Below are positions 45,879 to 58,400 of a stretch of 64,000 bases of DNA, piece by piece. Location of the stretch: contig CM066315.1 in the NCBI GenBank assembly GCA_033807775.1, positions 57,008,820-57,072,819 of the forward strand. The letters run 5' to 3'. Both the position numbers and the translations under genes were made by a program. The notes under the pieces are model-generated. The model had not been told where the DNA came from and searched no databases. It saw only the letters and a list, made by a program, of their open reading frames with translations. Origin of the DNA: Saussurea involucrata (Eukaryota > Streptophyta > Magnoliopsida > Asterales > Asteraceae). Position 1 is the stretch's first letter; each line of letters begins with the position of its first letter.

Positions 45879-48800
45879 ACATACCTGCATTTCACAAATA
45901 TGACACACATTGTCACCCAACAACTAATATCTTTGCATATATCTTGTATGTGTTGTCTTTGCAAGTAAACCAACATACATGAACTAGAAAGAATGAAATT
46001 TTACTAATCTTCTAATCCAACTACTTTCAAACACTTTTCTCCTGCTTCCCATGGCAACACCAACCAAAACAGAAAATCCTTTTTCAAAAAGGATAAAACT
46101 CCATTACTTTACTCATTCACTGTCACTCCTACATGACCCACAAGTTATCAGTTAAGGCCGAGACACGAAAGGCGCTTGACCAGTAAAACCTTTGGTGGGG
46201 GTCCCACGGCTGTTGACTGGACAAACACGATCCTCGTTTGGGTAACTCACGGTTGGTGCAATAGATAGAGCCAGTGGACGTATAGGATCACTGGATCTTT
46301 GTTCATATGTGCTGCCCGTATAACCAATCTGCAAAACAGATTATCTAAAACCATGTTAACGGGCTAAGAATCATTGGAATTAGCAAGCGATTTTATAAGT
46401 CCTAGCTTATTTATCGATTTATGACTGTAGATCAGACTTGGCTCGTTTTACTATTCGAACTAAGCTCCAGTCTGGTGTGTCTTGGGCTCAATAGCTTTGA
46501 ATGAGCCAAGCCCACCAAGCCTAAATGAGCATACTTGAGTCAAAAAGTTGTTTGGTACGCAGGCCAGAACCAGACAGAACTAACAAATTTTTATGGTAGA
46601 CCGGGAGAGGACAGGGCCAAAGTATAAAATAGGTGGAACAAAAATCAAGGAAATAAGACAAGATAGATAAATTACTAAACTATCCATGTCAAATTAAAAA
46701 CCTAAAACCTTCCACATTTCTTTAACCCACGAACCTTACTCTCGCTTGCCTAGTTCAGTTCCATCCAGTCCAATCAGGTTTGGTACACTGGACATGACAT
46801 GACAGAACATAAATCACTGTTCCACGTTTGACATAAATTTTATGTGGAACAAGCTAGATTAGACTTATGTTTTATCGATATAAGTTCAATATAAAATTTA
46901 ATTTTCTTCTAAAGCATCAAATTCGCCTTCTATTTTATATTTAATTCATGCTTTAAATTTTATTTATTGTACTTTATGCTCTTTAAACTTTCATTTTATT
47001 GTCCTCAGTCTTGAATAAAACTTTCTAATAATATATTTTGTTATAAAAAATATTTATTTCACTATAATTTAATAAATTTGACATAACTAATCAAAATATA
47101 TAATAGAGGTAAATTGATATAAGTTCTGTTTTGTCCGGTTCTGTCTTACCAAACGTTTATCAACGGTTTTGTTCTGTCTCATTATGTTCTATGATTTCCA
47201 AACACTCTAGCCTTAGGTAACCCAAACCCGAGCCTACATCTTTTTCATGCAAGTTGGACTCGGCTTGGTTAAAATACACAATCTTGTTCTCTTACCATGC
47301 ATGACCTGTAACTTAAATCTTGAATATCATAAGTTCGGGCCACGGGTGAAACTGGAGGTCTAACAGAGATGGGAACAGCTGCTCTTGGTACCATATGCTG
47401 CATAAATATCAACAATAATGAAAAACATTAGTAGCAATTAGGGGTTCAGCGTTCTGAAAACATTAAGATCGAAGGGTGCATAACACATATTTGTATACGC
47501 ATAGATACTTTTTAAAATAAACAGACGAATAAACATCATCAAAATATTGAAAACCATATGAAAGTAATCCGTTTACTACTCAAATCTAATATCCAACGAA
47601 AAGATAAATATCGACAAAAAAAAGTCACTTCCCCGAAACTTAAATCCATATCCAGGTGATTTCTTAATTATTATAAACGGTTTTGCACCCAAATGTGTAC
47701 AGATATGATCTTAAAATCGGTACAGGCCATTAGCAAAAAGACTGGAGCTAAGAAACATTGTTATTTGAACATTTAAAGATTCACTCACTTTGAAAATTAA
47801 CTTATTTGCAGAGACGCATTAATCAAATAATCACAAATTCAAGAAAATGAAAGAGATTTCTAGAGAAAAAATGCCAAAATTTAGAAGCAGTAAGTTACTG
47901 ATTCTTGGAATGGCATATCAAATAGGCTTGATCGACGTTTTCTTTTCTCCCGAGTTGCATTCATTCTGATGAAATACTTCTGTGCATGGCTAGCCACTTG
48001 AGTTGGGGTTCTTGATGGCACATAGGTCTTTGAAATCCCTCTCCAATCTCCTTTTCCAAGCTTTTCTAGACCCATCAAGAATGATACATGTTCAGCTTCT
48101 GTCCATGGCACCCCTGATTATCAAAAATAGATCAATATTTTGTAATCAAATATAATAAAAATTGGTGGGTTTTTCTCTATTCTTTTTTCTTGTTTCTTTT
48201 TCATATATGTCAATGTTTCAACTTTGTCCACCTCAACCACAATGGTTATGGCGTACTGTCCACCTCCTACTCGATATTTTAAGTCTTTGGATCTATTCTC
48301 ATCACATGGGCTTGATTTTTTTACCCAACTGAGGATTTTGATTAGGGTTCCAAGTAATAGATTTGCTTTCTAACTTGTTCTTTTTTGAAAACTCTGAAAG
48401 ATTAGGTTTAGAATGTTAAACTACAAAGGGTGGATCATATCTTTTAGGCTTTAATAGAGAAATGGGTGATTCATACGAGCAAAACATCAAACACTTTGAG
48501 TGCAAAGTTTTAAACTACATGTTTTCCAATTCGAAAAGAGAATCAGATACCCAAATCAATACCCACATGCAAGATTGAATCAAAGAGACACCAGATCATC
48601 AAAGAACACAATCATTATAGCATCAAAAACCCTGAGATAACTAAAACCCTTGAAAACTTTTGTCTAGTTGGAATGTTTTTGAGAAAGAACACAAACCTTT
48701 CGTTTTATCATTGTGGGATCGATCAGGAGGGCCATCTGATTGATACCCACGATCTATAGAACTGGGATCAATGCTGCATGCCTCTAAGCTTTCCATGCTT

Positions 48801-49807
48801 TTGCACTTGCGAATTACATTACCAATGCCATTATTATTAACAGATCGATGACGATTATCTCCTTTCTCTTTCCCATGAATCTGATGTGATTTTGGATCAA
48901 TTTTGACACCAAAAAGTTTCAAACTACCAACTTTTCCATTGTTGCATGTTGTTGAGTCATGCGCACTCTGTCCACAATGAGCGCAATCTCCCATGGATGG
49001 TTCTTTCGTCGTCATTAATTTCCTCGCACCTCTCTACATATACATAATACATCTATATATACCTCAAAAGGAGAGATAAAATGGCAACACGATCTCTTTA
49101 GACTAGCATATCTTGAAACGAACAAGAGGCCGATTTTTCTTGGATTTAGAGGACTTCTTGTTTTAATTTTTATGTTATATTTACAAATTCACCCCTTGCT
49201 TATATGTATTTTGCAGTTATGCCCTGTTATTTTAGAAAAGTTACATGATTTTTATGAACAAATGGCTAATTGAATGATAATTGGATTAGATTGGTTCAGT
49301 TTTATTAGATTTTGGATTGTTATCCAAGAATTGACCTATCCCATTTAGATGTTGCAATTTTGGATTGGATCAAACTTACTTATAATTAGATATCTAATTT
49401 TGGTCGGTCGGTTCTAATTAGATTACATGACTTTTTGCACACTTCTAATGCCTCTCGTAATCTGCTATAAAATATGAAAGAGATAAGAAATAATACCCAA
49501 TTGATTGAATTTCTATATGTTGAATACAATATTTGCCAAAATCTGAGCAATTTTTTTTAATAAATATACCAAAATCAATCTAAAGTTTATTACATATAAA
49601 TGAAATAATTAAAGTTTGCAAAATAGATGATTCCAATAAGTTGTTTATTGTCTTTTAATTATGACATTATAAGGTAATAAGAGATCTCTCATTCGGTCAG
49701 AAAAAATCTTGTTTGGCAAAAAAATAAAACACCTCTATTTAGTACAATTTGCCTCTAAGCAAATAGGGCAACCTTATATCATTTGGAGGCTACATTATTC
49801 TTACATT
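45879..49807 (-). repeat. Right arm of the inverted duplication
   Basis: This is the mirror of 39446-43375. The inner end is ACATACCTGC at 45879 and the outer end is TTACATT at 49801-49807, after which the sequences diverge. Confidence 0.95.
46152..49015 (-). CDS. MYB-related (SHAQKYF) transcription factor, copy B
   Basis: The exons, mirrored from copy A, are 49015-48697, 48113-47899, 47397-47296 and 46328-46152, encoding the same 270 residues. The knuckle CAHCGQSAHDSTTC, the LKLFGVKI motif, the MYB repeat with VASHAQKYF and the C-terminal FVSRP are all unchanged, and splice sites are intact. Upstream homology to copy A reaches about 0.8 kb before the ATG, so the proximal promoter was copied too, and both genes may be expressed alike. 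The gene points towards copy A; transcripts running past either end would enter the other gene's antisense strand after about 3 kb. Intron differences are few (for example near 47713 and 47133), which implies a recent event. Confidence 0.93.
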
Positions 49808-50569
49808 GCCCTAATTCTCACCGCCTCTTCTACTCTCACGGCGCAACTTAATTCTCGTCGCCCATAGCTCGTCGCTCGCCATCTCTTCTTCTCACATATG
49901 CAAGCACTTCAACAGTTAATCAGGTTTTAGTAATTTTTATATTTTGATCTCTAATATATTATTGGTATATATCGATCGGTCCCTTTGTTTTTTTTTTCTT
50001 TTAGTTAATTTCCTTTGTTATAGTGTTGGAAATATATTAGAATTTGTTGATGAGTTTTCCAATATTACCATATCATTAGTATGATAACAAAAGATTGCAT
50101 TATTGTTGACTTTTGTGATTTTGGATGATTTGATTTTCTCTATTATAAAACGTGAGACTTTTTTTGGTTATGTATCTATGTTATTTGACATTTTAGTAAG
50201 CAAATATGTGGTGGATCTCCTCTTTTTATTGGTTTTTCTTAATTTCATTAGAGACCTCATGAGGAGATAAAGAATTTTGTGGGATTAATTTAATTGACAA
50301 TAAAATTTGAGTATTTGGGGATATTCCTTAGAGGTTATCAGTTTAAGTCTTACAAGACCATTAAAAATCTTCCTAACTGTTCGATCTCTGAGATTAGTCG
50401 AGATGCATACACAGTCCTAACAATCATGGTTAAAATTTTCCTATATAATCTAATTTATCAACCATAAATGCAATCTAAAAAATTAATGCAAAATTTAATT
50501 TCTATGATTTATTAATATCTAAAATACCATTTAATAAATACAAATACATTTTGTTAATTTATATATAGA
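49808..50569. other. Intergenic; no gene supported
   Basis: After the right arm comes a C-rich start (CTAATTCTCACCGCC..., to about 49900) that resembles a gene's 5' UTR, but no exon or partner splice pattern follows. The rest is AT-rich and featureless to my reading. Confidence 0.4.
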
Positions 50570-51180
50570 GGGAGATTCAGGTGGAACCTGAAAAAATGGA
50601 AAACTGAAGAACATCCTAATAAGTAACAACCACTGTTCTAAAAAACCCCGCCGCACAGCTGCTATGGCACGCCATGTCACCAAGGCTTGTGTCTCACGCC
50701 ACGTTAAGCTCGTGGTATGCCGTGACCTAATGCGCAGTTTTCGTAATGCGATATTTGATTTTTCTTTATGTTTTTAATGTTTTAATTACAAGTTTTTTTT
50801 ATATATAACTTAATTTAATTTGCTTACCACTATTGGCTCATTTAGTAACACTACAAAACATATGTTTTTATATATAATATCATGTATGATTTAGAAATTT
50901 GACACCATAAATCATGCCTTGAAAACGCTATGACTTCGTCGTGGCTCCTAAAGTTTGAGGCTTGGTCTCGCCGCCATGCCACGCCTCACGCCATTTAGAA
51001 CCTTGCTAATAACCCTTCATTTGAAAGGTACACACTTGTGCATATAAGTACATTAAGTGTTCTTTATGGTTTTTATGTATGTGTGTATGTTATAAACTAT
51101 TTGTACGTACAAGTGCATACCATTCAAATGAAGGACTATCAAAATGTTCTTTAGTTTCCGATTTTTTAAAGTTTTCTCCC
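50570..51180. mobile_element. Two nested small inverted-repeat elements
   Basis: The outer pair runs from GGGAGATTCAGG with AAAACTGAAGAACAT (50570-50615) to ATGTTCTTTAGTTTCC with TTTTCTCCC (about 51142-51180), an imperfect inverted match next to a TATATA target. Inside it, GTTCTAAAAAACCCCGCCG (about 50634) is faced by ACGCCATTTAGAAC (about 50988-51001), a hAT-like MITE with repeated CACGCCA words. No protein is encoded. Confidence 0.5.
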
Positions 51181-52422
51181 GACCCTTATAAAATACTATA
51201 TAATTTTTGATTTCCCATTTTTATTGATTAATTAATTGCTGATTTTTACAAAATCACAATCTATAATAATAAATAATGTTTAGAAAAAAAAAACCAATAT
51301 TTATTTAAAATCTTGCTGACATGATCACACCGTCAAAGTAGTGAAATACGCCGTTGCTTGTTAAAGTCTACGGTCAGTCTTCCCCAAATTTTTATTCCTT
51401 CTACCTCTCAAACAAAATTAGGGCTCTTAACATATAAGGTAATAATCTTCATTATCGCAATCCCTATCTAGGTTTAGGATTTTATCTGCTATATTCCTTT
51501 TTTTATTTGGATTTTGTACGTTAATTGCAGCTCAATTTGTTAATTATTTGTCGAGTACCGTATGGATATTGATCAACGATTTATTTGTTCAACGGTTGTG
51601 GTGTTTTTAGCTCAGATATCCCATGCGGTAATTTTTTTGTTTTTTTAATTCTGTTTGAGTGAAAATTTCAGTTAAAGAATTGCTTTACTTCGTGTTTGAT
51701 CTGTTACATGATTCCTTTCATTACTAATTGATCATTAAATAGTTAAGTTATACCAGAATGCAAATTTTCAGACTAATTAAGGAGATAATTTGAAGAGGAT
51801 GATGACCAGCTGGTAAATTATGCTTCATTAATTACACCATTCTCAAAATGGAAACTTTTTAGCACCATTATCTGTGGAAAATAGTTTTAGCAGCTGTAAA
51901 TCTAATTTATGTTCATCTATTTGTATAGAATGTTGATGTTTGATGATTAAACCTTTAGTAGTTTATTAGAACTAAATTTCTGTAAGGCACAGGTGTTGTG
52001 AGGTTTTATGTTACTAGAATGATTTGTGACAACGTTTTCCTAGTAAAAAACTAGAATTTACAAATATTTTCAGAAAAATGAACTTTTGAACAAGAAAGTA
52101 GTGGTACCATAGAAGTAGATAAACTGGGAGATAGAATTAGTAAATATCGGTTACACAGGCATTTATATCTTAGGCCTTCAGGTGTCTCACTTAGGAAGAG
52201 TGATAATAAAAAAAGTGTTGTCATTAAAATAGAGGCATCAAGGACCAATGTTACAACACCTGATGATTATGTTATGGTCATTTTGCCCTTCATGCGAAGT
52301 ATTCGCTTTAAACAGGACTAATTCACTAGGTTATTCAATCCAGGTCTGCAGGGGCCTAAACTGACTTTCCCTGGGGAGGTGCAGATAACTATGAAGTTGC
52401 AATTTGGCATTTCCTAACAAGA
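51181..52422 (+). promoter_or_regulatory. Upstream region of the EMF2 gene, likely with 5' UTR introns
   Basis: No coding frame is supported. Transcription probably begins around 51350-51430 (pyrimidine-rich, then AAATTAGGGCTC). A possible non-coding exon is 51772-51812, between TTTTCAG and GTAAAT, and a possible acceptor GGTGCAG precedes the coding exon near 52384. These are suggestions from splice-like sequence only. Confidence 0.35.
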
Positions 52423-55400
52423 ATGCCAGGCATATCTTTAGTTGCTCGTGAAACTACGTACTGTACATTGCATTTCAGGCTACTTTATTGTACTCTTATC
52501 TGTATGATTAATTATTCTTTAGATTGTCTGTGAGATTCTGTTAGTCTTTCTATTTTCTTTTTCTATGGCTGTATTTATTAATTTTTCTTTATAGGTAATC
52601 ATGGAATGGAAATACTTATTCCATTGTACACGTCTATTTGTCTGTCCTTTTGAGTACCTCGTGCTTTCTGAAGCTTGCAATGTATTGCCTGGTGCATGAA
52701 CAGAGATATCCGTCTTATGCAAATTCATGGAACAAGAAATCTGTTTGCAATTGCAGTTACTCTAGAGGCTCAGATCAGATGTGCCGCCATGAAGCTCGAG
52801 TTCAATTGTCTCAGGAAGAACAAACTGCAGCTGAAGAAAGCCTTTCAGTTTATTGCAAGCCCGTAGAACTATACAACATTCTTCAACGACGTGCTGTTAG
52901 AAATGTGAACATCCTGATTGTGCATATCTTCTCTTCTTTCTCCTTTCATGCTTTGCTTACCTAATTTTTATTTATTTATTTATGTTATGGTTGATTGATG
53001 TATATTGTCCAACACCTTGCTTTTTGTTGGTTCCAAAATTAATACATGCATCTATCTGCATGTATTTGTAGCGGTTTGCATCCAAATGAAATCTTGTACC
53101 ATCATCATTAGGTTTTATGAGTCATACATTCCTCAGCTACATGCTAATATCATCTGAACTTTTAAATGTTGAATGTTGATCCCAATCATACCCCTACCTT
53201 TGAAGTTTTGAGATATCATGACCATGATGTGCATAAGGGTCTATTATTCAACTTGTTTTTGGTCATGATACTTCTAATTTGTGTTTCTAACCGGTGGATA
53301 GTTTTCTGCAGCCATCATTTCTTCAAAGATGTTTGCGCTACAAATTACAAGCGAAGCAGAAAAGAAGGCGAGACATAAAACTCACTTTTATTTGTATTGA
53401 TGACTAATTTTTTGCTTTCATTATGGAATACATGGAATATATTTGTTATCATCTTTTTGGCCCCAATGCCTTTAGTAGTTAATTGTTATGGTGTTCTCAT
53501 AGCATTATAATGAACATTCTATAAGCCTACCCTTTTGTCAGAACCATGTATATGGTGGAGCCTGGATGTAGCCATATTTTCTACCAATTTTACAAACATC
53601 GACGGTTATGACTCTTTGTTATTGTAAAATGTATCAAGAAATGCCTAATTTTCAAGATTAAATGTTTACATTCTAAGGTTTTCGTATCAAGGAGAATGGA
53701 AATTGTTGACACATAGCACATAAGTCATGGTCTTGTACAGGAAAACATAATAAAACCCAAATATCAATAGAACTATATCTTTGTTTGACCCACGCATGAC
53801 ATACTTGGGGATATGGGTTAATTTTTACAGACAAGGATTAGATTAGCATAAAATCATTCTTTATCTCGACATTTGAGTTCTGCCCCTAAAAAGATATGCT
53901 TTTCCATATTTATTTGTTTGTTGGGGCTTAATTCTCTTGGTTGATTATGGTCTATACAGTTTTCAGATGATGATTGTCTTGTTTTTGCGTCTTGCAGGAT
54001 ACAAATATCAGTAACCATATCCGGTGCTACTAATGATGGATCGCAAACTCAGAGCCTTTTTCCTTTGTACATGTTGTTGGCAAGACTGGTCTCTACTACA
54101 AATGTGGAGGTATTGCTATGAATTTTACTTTTTGGTTGAATCCTTCTATTATTTACTTTTTTCATGCTTTATTTTCTTGCTTTTGTCTGCTTTCTCTGAT
54201 GCCAAATGGGCAATTTTTTTTGTTTCTGAATTTTAGACACAGTGTACAGCTGTTTATCGCTTCAGTCGAGTATGTAAATTAACAGTTTTCGGTGGGGCTG
54301 AGACGTCAAGTTCAGCTCGAGCAAAATTTATTCTCCCCGAAATGAGTAAACTGTCAACAGAGGTCAAATCTGGCTCTCTTGCTGCGCTGCTGGTTAGATG
54401 TGGTATGACTGTCTCCAAGCATGGTTACACGTGAGGATTATTGTTTTATGTTTTCTACAGTTGTAAATTTTGATCTCTGTTGCAGCTGATAACACGAATC
54501 TTGAAGGGATTGATCTAACAGAGGACCATATGTTTTCCGCCTCATGTAAGATGTGCTCTAGATAGGAAATCTTTTTACTATTTGATCTTTAAGGCATCTT
54601 TTACCATATATATTATTTTGTTCTGAATATCGTATGGATATAGGAATTGTTTTTTAAGTGGGTTGATGATGGCCCAACATTATATGAAGAATGTGTGGAA
54701 GCAACCTCGTAGTTCAAACCCATTATTAGTCTGATAGGTTTCCCACTATATTATGCATTGTTAATATCTTATACCAAAATTTAGAAAGTGATTGGGGTCT
54801 GCTACTGTCTGAATTCTATGAACCATGCAGACTACACAGCATATATGACATGGAGGCATGGATTGATTTTCAATTTCAGTGTATTGTGATTGTATTTTGA
54901 TCTAGACTTTGTACGTACTTGACAGTGAGCCGTGTGGGTTACTGCTCGTTTGGGAAGATTCCACTGGATTTACTTCATTCGTCATGGGAGACATCTCCAA
55001 CATTAAGTTTAGGAGGGAGAGCTGAGATGATCTCAACTGTTATTATGCAGACCTGCTATATGAAGGTATGCTTGCTGTGGTGAATAAAAATAGGGGTGTA
55101 AACGAGCCGAGTCGAGTTGAGTTGCAGGTTATTCGAGCTCGGCTTGAAGAAAATAATATCAGGCTCAAGACTTTTTCAAAGTCTGGCTCGAGCTTGAATA
55201 TTTTTTCAATATTTTGAGCTCGAGCTCGATGCTCGTTTATGAGCTCGAATTCGAGATCGATTAACTCGTTTATTTACTCAAGCTTGATACTTTTTATTTT
55301 TAATTATATAATTTATAAACGTATAAATATGTTTGGCTAAAAAAGCGTATGCTCGCTCGACTCGACTCGACTCGTAAAGTTTAATCGAGCTTTCGAACGA

Positions 55401-58400
55401 GTCGAGTCGAACATTGGTGTTATGGAGCTTGACTCGTTAAGTTAAGCGAGCTTTATTTTTTGTTCGAGATCAACTCGAGCTCGATAATTATTACGCTCGA
55501 GCTCGAGATAAACGAGCTCAAGCTCGAGTAGCTCGTTAAAAGCTCTACTCGTTTACACCCCTATTATAAAAACTAGGGATCCAGTAGAACTAGTGAAGAG
55601 TGCTTAAAGTGAAAATCTACGAACATTTTATGCATTTTATTTGTAACCTACTTATGTTCGCAAGGTGTTGTATTGCAATGACTTGCCCAGTTAGTGTTGT
55701 TCTAGGGCTAAAATATAATGAACTGAAGCCATTAGGGATATCTTGCCAGTAGAACAGGTATAGGGCATGTTTCTTCTTTTCTCTCTTTGGGAAGACTTAT
55801 TATTAGGTGTTCTAATTCAAATTATAATTTGCATTTTTATCATCTTTTGCAAGTGATTTATAAATCTTATATAAAGAAAAGGGACACACAGTGTGCACAA
55901 AGGCTCCTCAGCATTGTCGATTGTAGGGGAAGTCATTGCACACAACTTTCCCTTGCGTATTTTTAAGAGGCTGTTTTCATGACTCAAAACGGTTATATAC
56001 TGTTTAGATTCACTTTATTTTTTAAGGCACAGAAATATGATGGTTTAGTATTTTCACTCTAAATCATGATATTTCTGATTCTGTTTGCTAAAGTTATGTT
56101 TCATAATTCATGAACGACTAGAGTTCATTTCTCACTTCTCCAAGTTGAAATGCTCTAGCAGACAAGTAGCTTTATCTAAATCTTTAGTTTCTGTAGTGGT
56201 TCTTTTGCCCCTACTTAACAAGTTTCCTTCTGATTTGACCAAATCTTTAATTGCCTGATCGTAATGACGAGATTTAACAGCGGGAAGATGATAAAAAATT
56301 GAAACATATTTGTTGGGTTGTAGTTGATAGCAATGATGAGATGCCCACTAGGACTGGCTATTATGTCTTATTTGTGTTCCAAATTTGAAAGCTCAACAAG
56401 CAACTCTCAGGGATCCTGGGGGTTAGTAATTGGCAATCTCACCCCTCTCTCTCTCTCTAGTATTTATAGTACAAACATGTGTTACCATGCAAATTAAAAA
56501 ACTAGGGACTGGTTTGTCTTTTCGCTTCTCTATCTTCTACATTCTCATTTCTCATTTTCATCATGGGGTTTGATTTTGCAGTTGAGTGGTTTGGATGGCG
56601 GAAAATGTGTATCTTTTCACTTTCCTTATAATGTGGAAGCTGTGGTATGTTTCATCTCAGCCCTTTGCTTTATGGCATAATTGCTTTTCTTAGTTTAATT
56701 AATGATTATGTTTCACTGCTCCATTTCATTTTATGGTTTTCCAAAGAGCGTATTGCAGCAAGTACCAGTCATCATATCTGCAGAGGAGGTTGGGGAAAAA
56801 AATATGTCGCCTTATGACATGTATTCATACAATGATTCTCCTAGACCTGGTATTATGAGGTAGTTAACATTTTCGTTAGACGCTCGTTTTCTAAGTTGCA
56901 CCTTCATTTCACTATTGTGTTGTGTTTGTCTTTCACCATTGTGCATGTCTCCATTTACTTATGTATTTGCTAGCTCCTGAAAATTTCTAATGGGTGGTGG
57001 TTCCCGTCATGAATGGTTTCACTAGATGATATTTATTTTGTATTATTTGACTGGGATACTTGTTAAAATTCCATTTTCTTCCATTCTCTATCTTCATTTT
57101 GTGGGTCCTCAAGACTGACCCATAAAATGAAAACAGGAAATAGAGGAAAATGATAGAAAGGGAAGGAGACTATAATATTGTGGCACCTCCTTCAGATCTG
57201 CTGAAATGTATTATTGTGGTTAACTGGTTATCTCAAACCTGTGTTTCCTAGTTTCACATGTAATCCGTCATGTTACAAAGCCTCTTATCCGGAATAGCTG
57301 GCAGGTTAAAAGTCGATATTTCTTTTTCGATTGCCTAAATTAGAAACCTTAATACTCCCTCTGTCCCAAAATAAGTGTCCAATTTTTTATTTAATTTTGT
57401 CCCAGAATAAGTTTTCACTTTCAAAAATAGATGGTTAAAATTTACTAAATTTCCAATTCTACCCTTAATCATGAGGCACAAATATTCAAGAGTTGATGAG
57501 ATGGACTGATGGAGACACAATTGTTATTAAAAGTGTAATAATTATTAAGGTAAAATTGTATAATAATTATGCATTTCTAAAGCCATGTGCATTTTTATTG
57601 TGGACATTTATTTTGGAACGGAGGGAGTATTTTTTTGTAAGACAGGGTTATAAATTATTGATTTAGTTTTGGTTTCACACATGCACCTGTACAACATAAA
57701 AGTGTGTTGGTATATCAAATCCAATTAAAGTATTCATCTGTTTGGTTCCGGCTATCTTTTCTCTTGTCACTGTTTTTGCTTTTTGTAATTACATGTTGGG
57801 CTGCTTCTGCTATCAGGTTGAGATCTGGAAATGTCATTTTTAACTACAAGTACTACAACAATATGTTGCAGAGGACTGAAGGTACATGGATTTCTTGACT
57901 CTACACTTTTCCCCGTTATGATAGATGCATTCTTCAATGTAATGATATCTTTACTTCATTGATTCAGAATACATTGTTTGTGGCTGTAAAACATGTTTTG
58001 CTTTATGAACTTACTTAAATATTGTTTCTTGGGATTCTCCATTTGAAGAGCCATTGTTCATGAAGTGACCAAACCAATCCAAGTCAAACCAAACGTACCC
58101 GGTATTTCCCACCCTGAGGTAGGGTTTGGGGAGGGTATGATGTACGTAAAATAGTTTCTCGATCAATCACCTGTTGTCTACCCTAAACATCTTCCTGATG
58201 TTGTTAAAGTTTATGAATGAGGAAATTAAAATCTTAATATGCTAATGGTCAAGGAACTCGTTGTGCCAAGACAAACTTGAAAGCATACAAGAAGAGAAAC
58301 GTTCAAGTTGTGATGATGAGTTATATAATCATATTGTGTAGAGAAAAAGTGTTGATGCACTGAGCACTCTATATCCTTTTCGCAACTACATATCTTATTT

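Noticed and set aside
52638..52964. Small secreted-type protein from 52638
   Set aside because: It mixes intron sequence with the EMF2 exon 52757-52904; the exon reading explains its conserved half.
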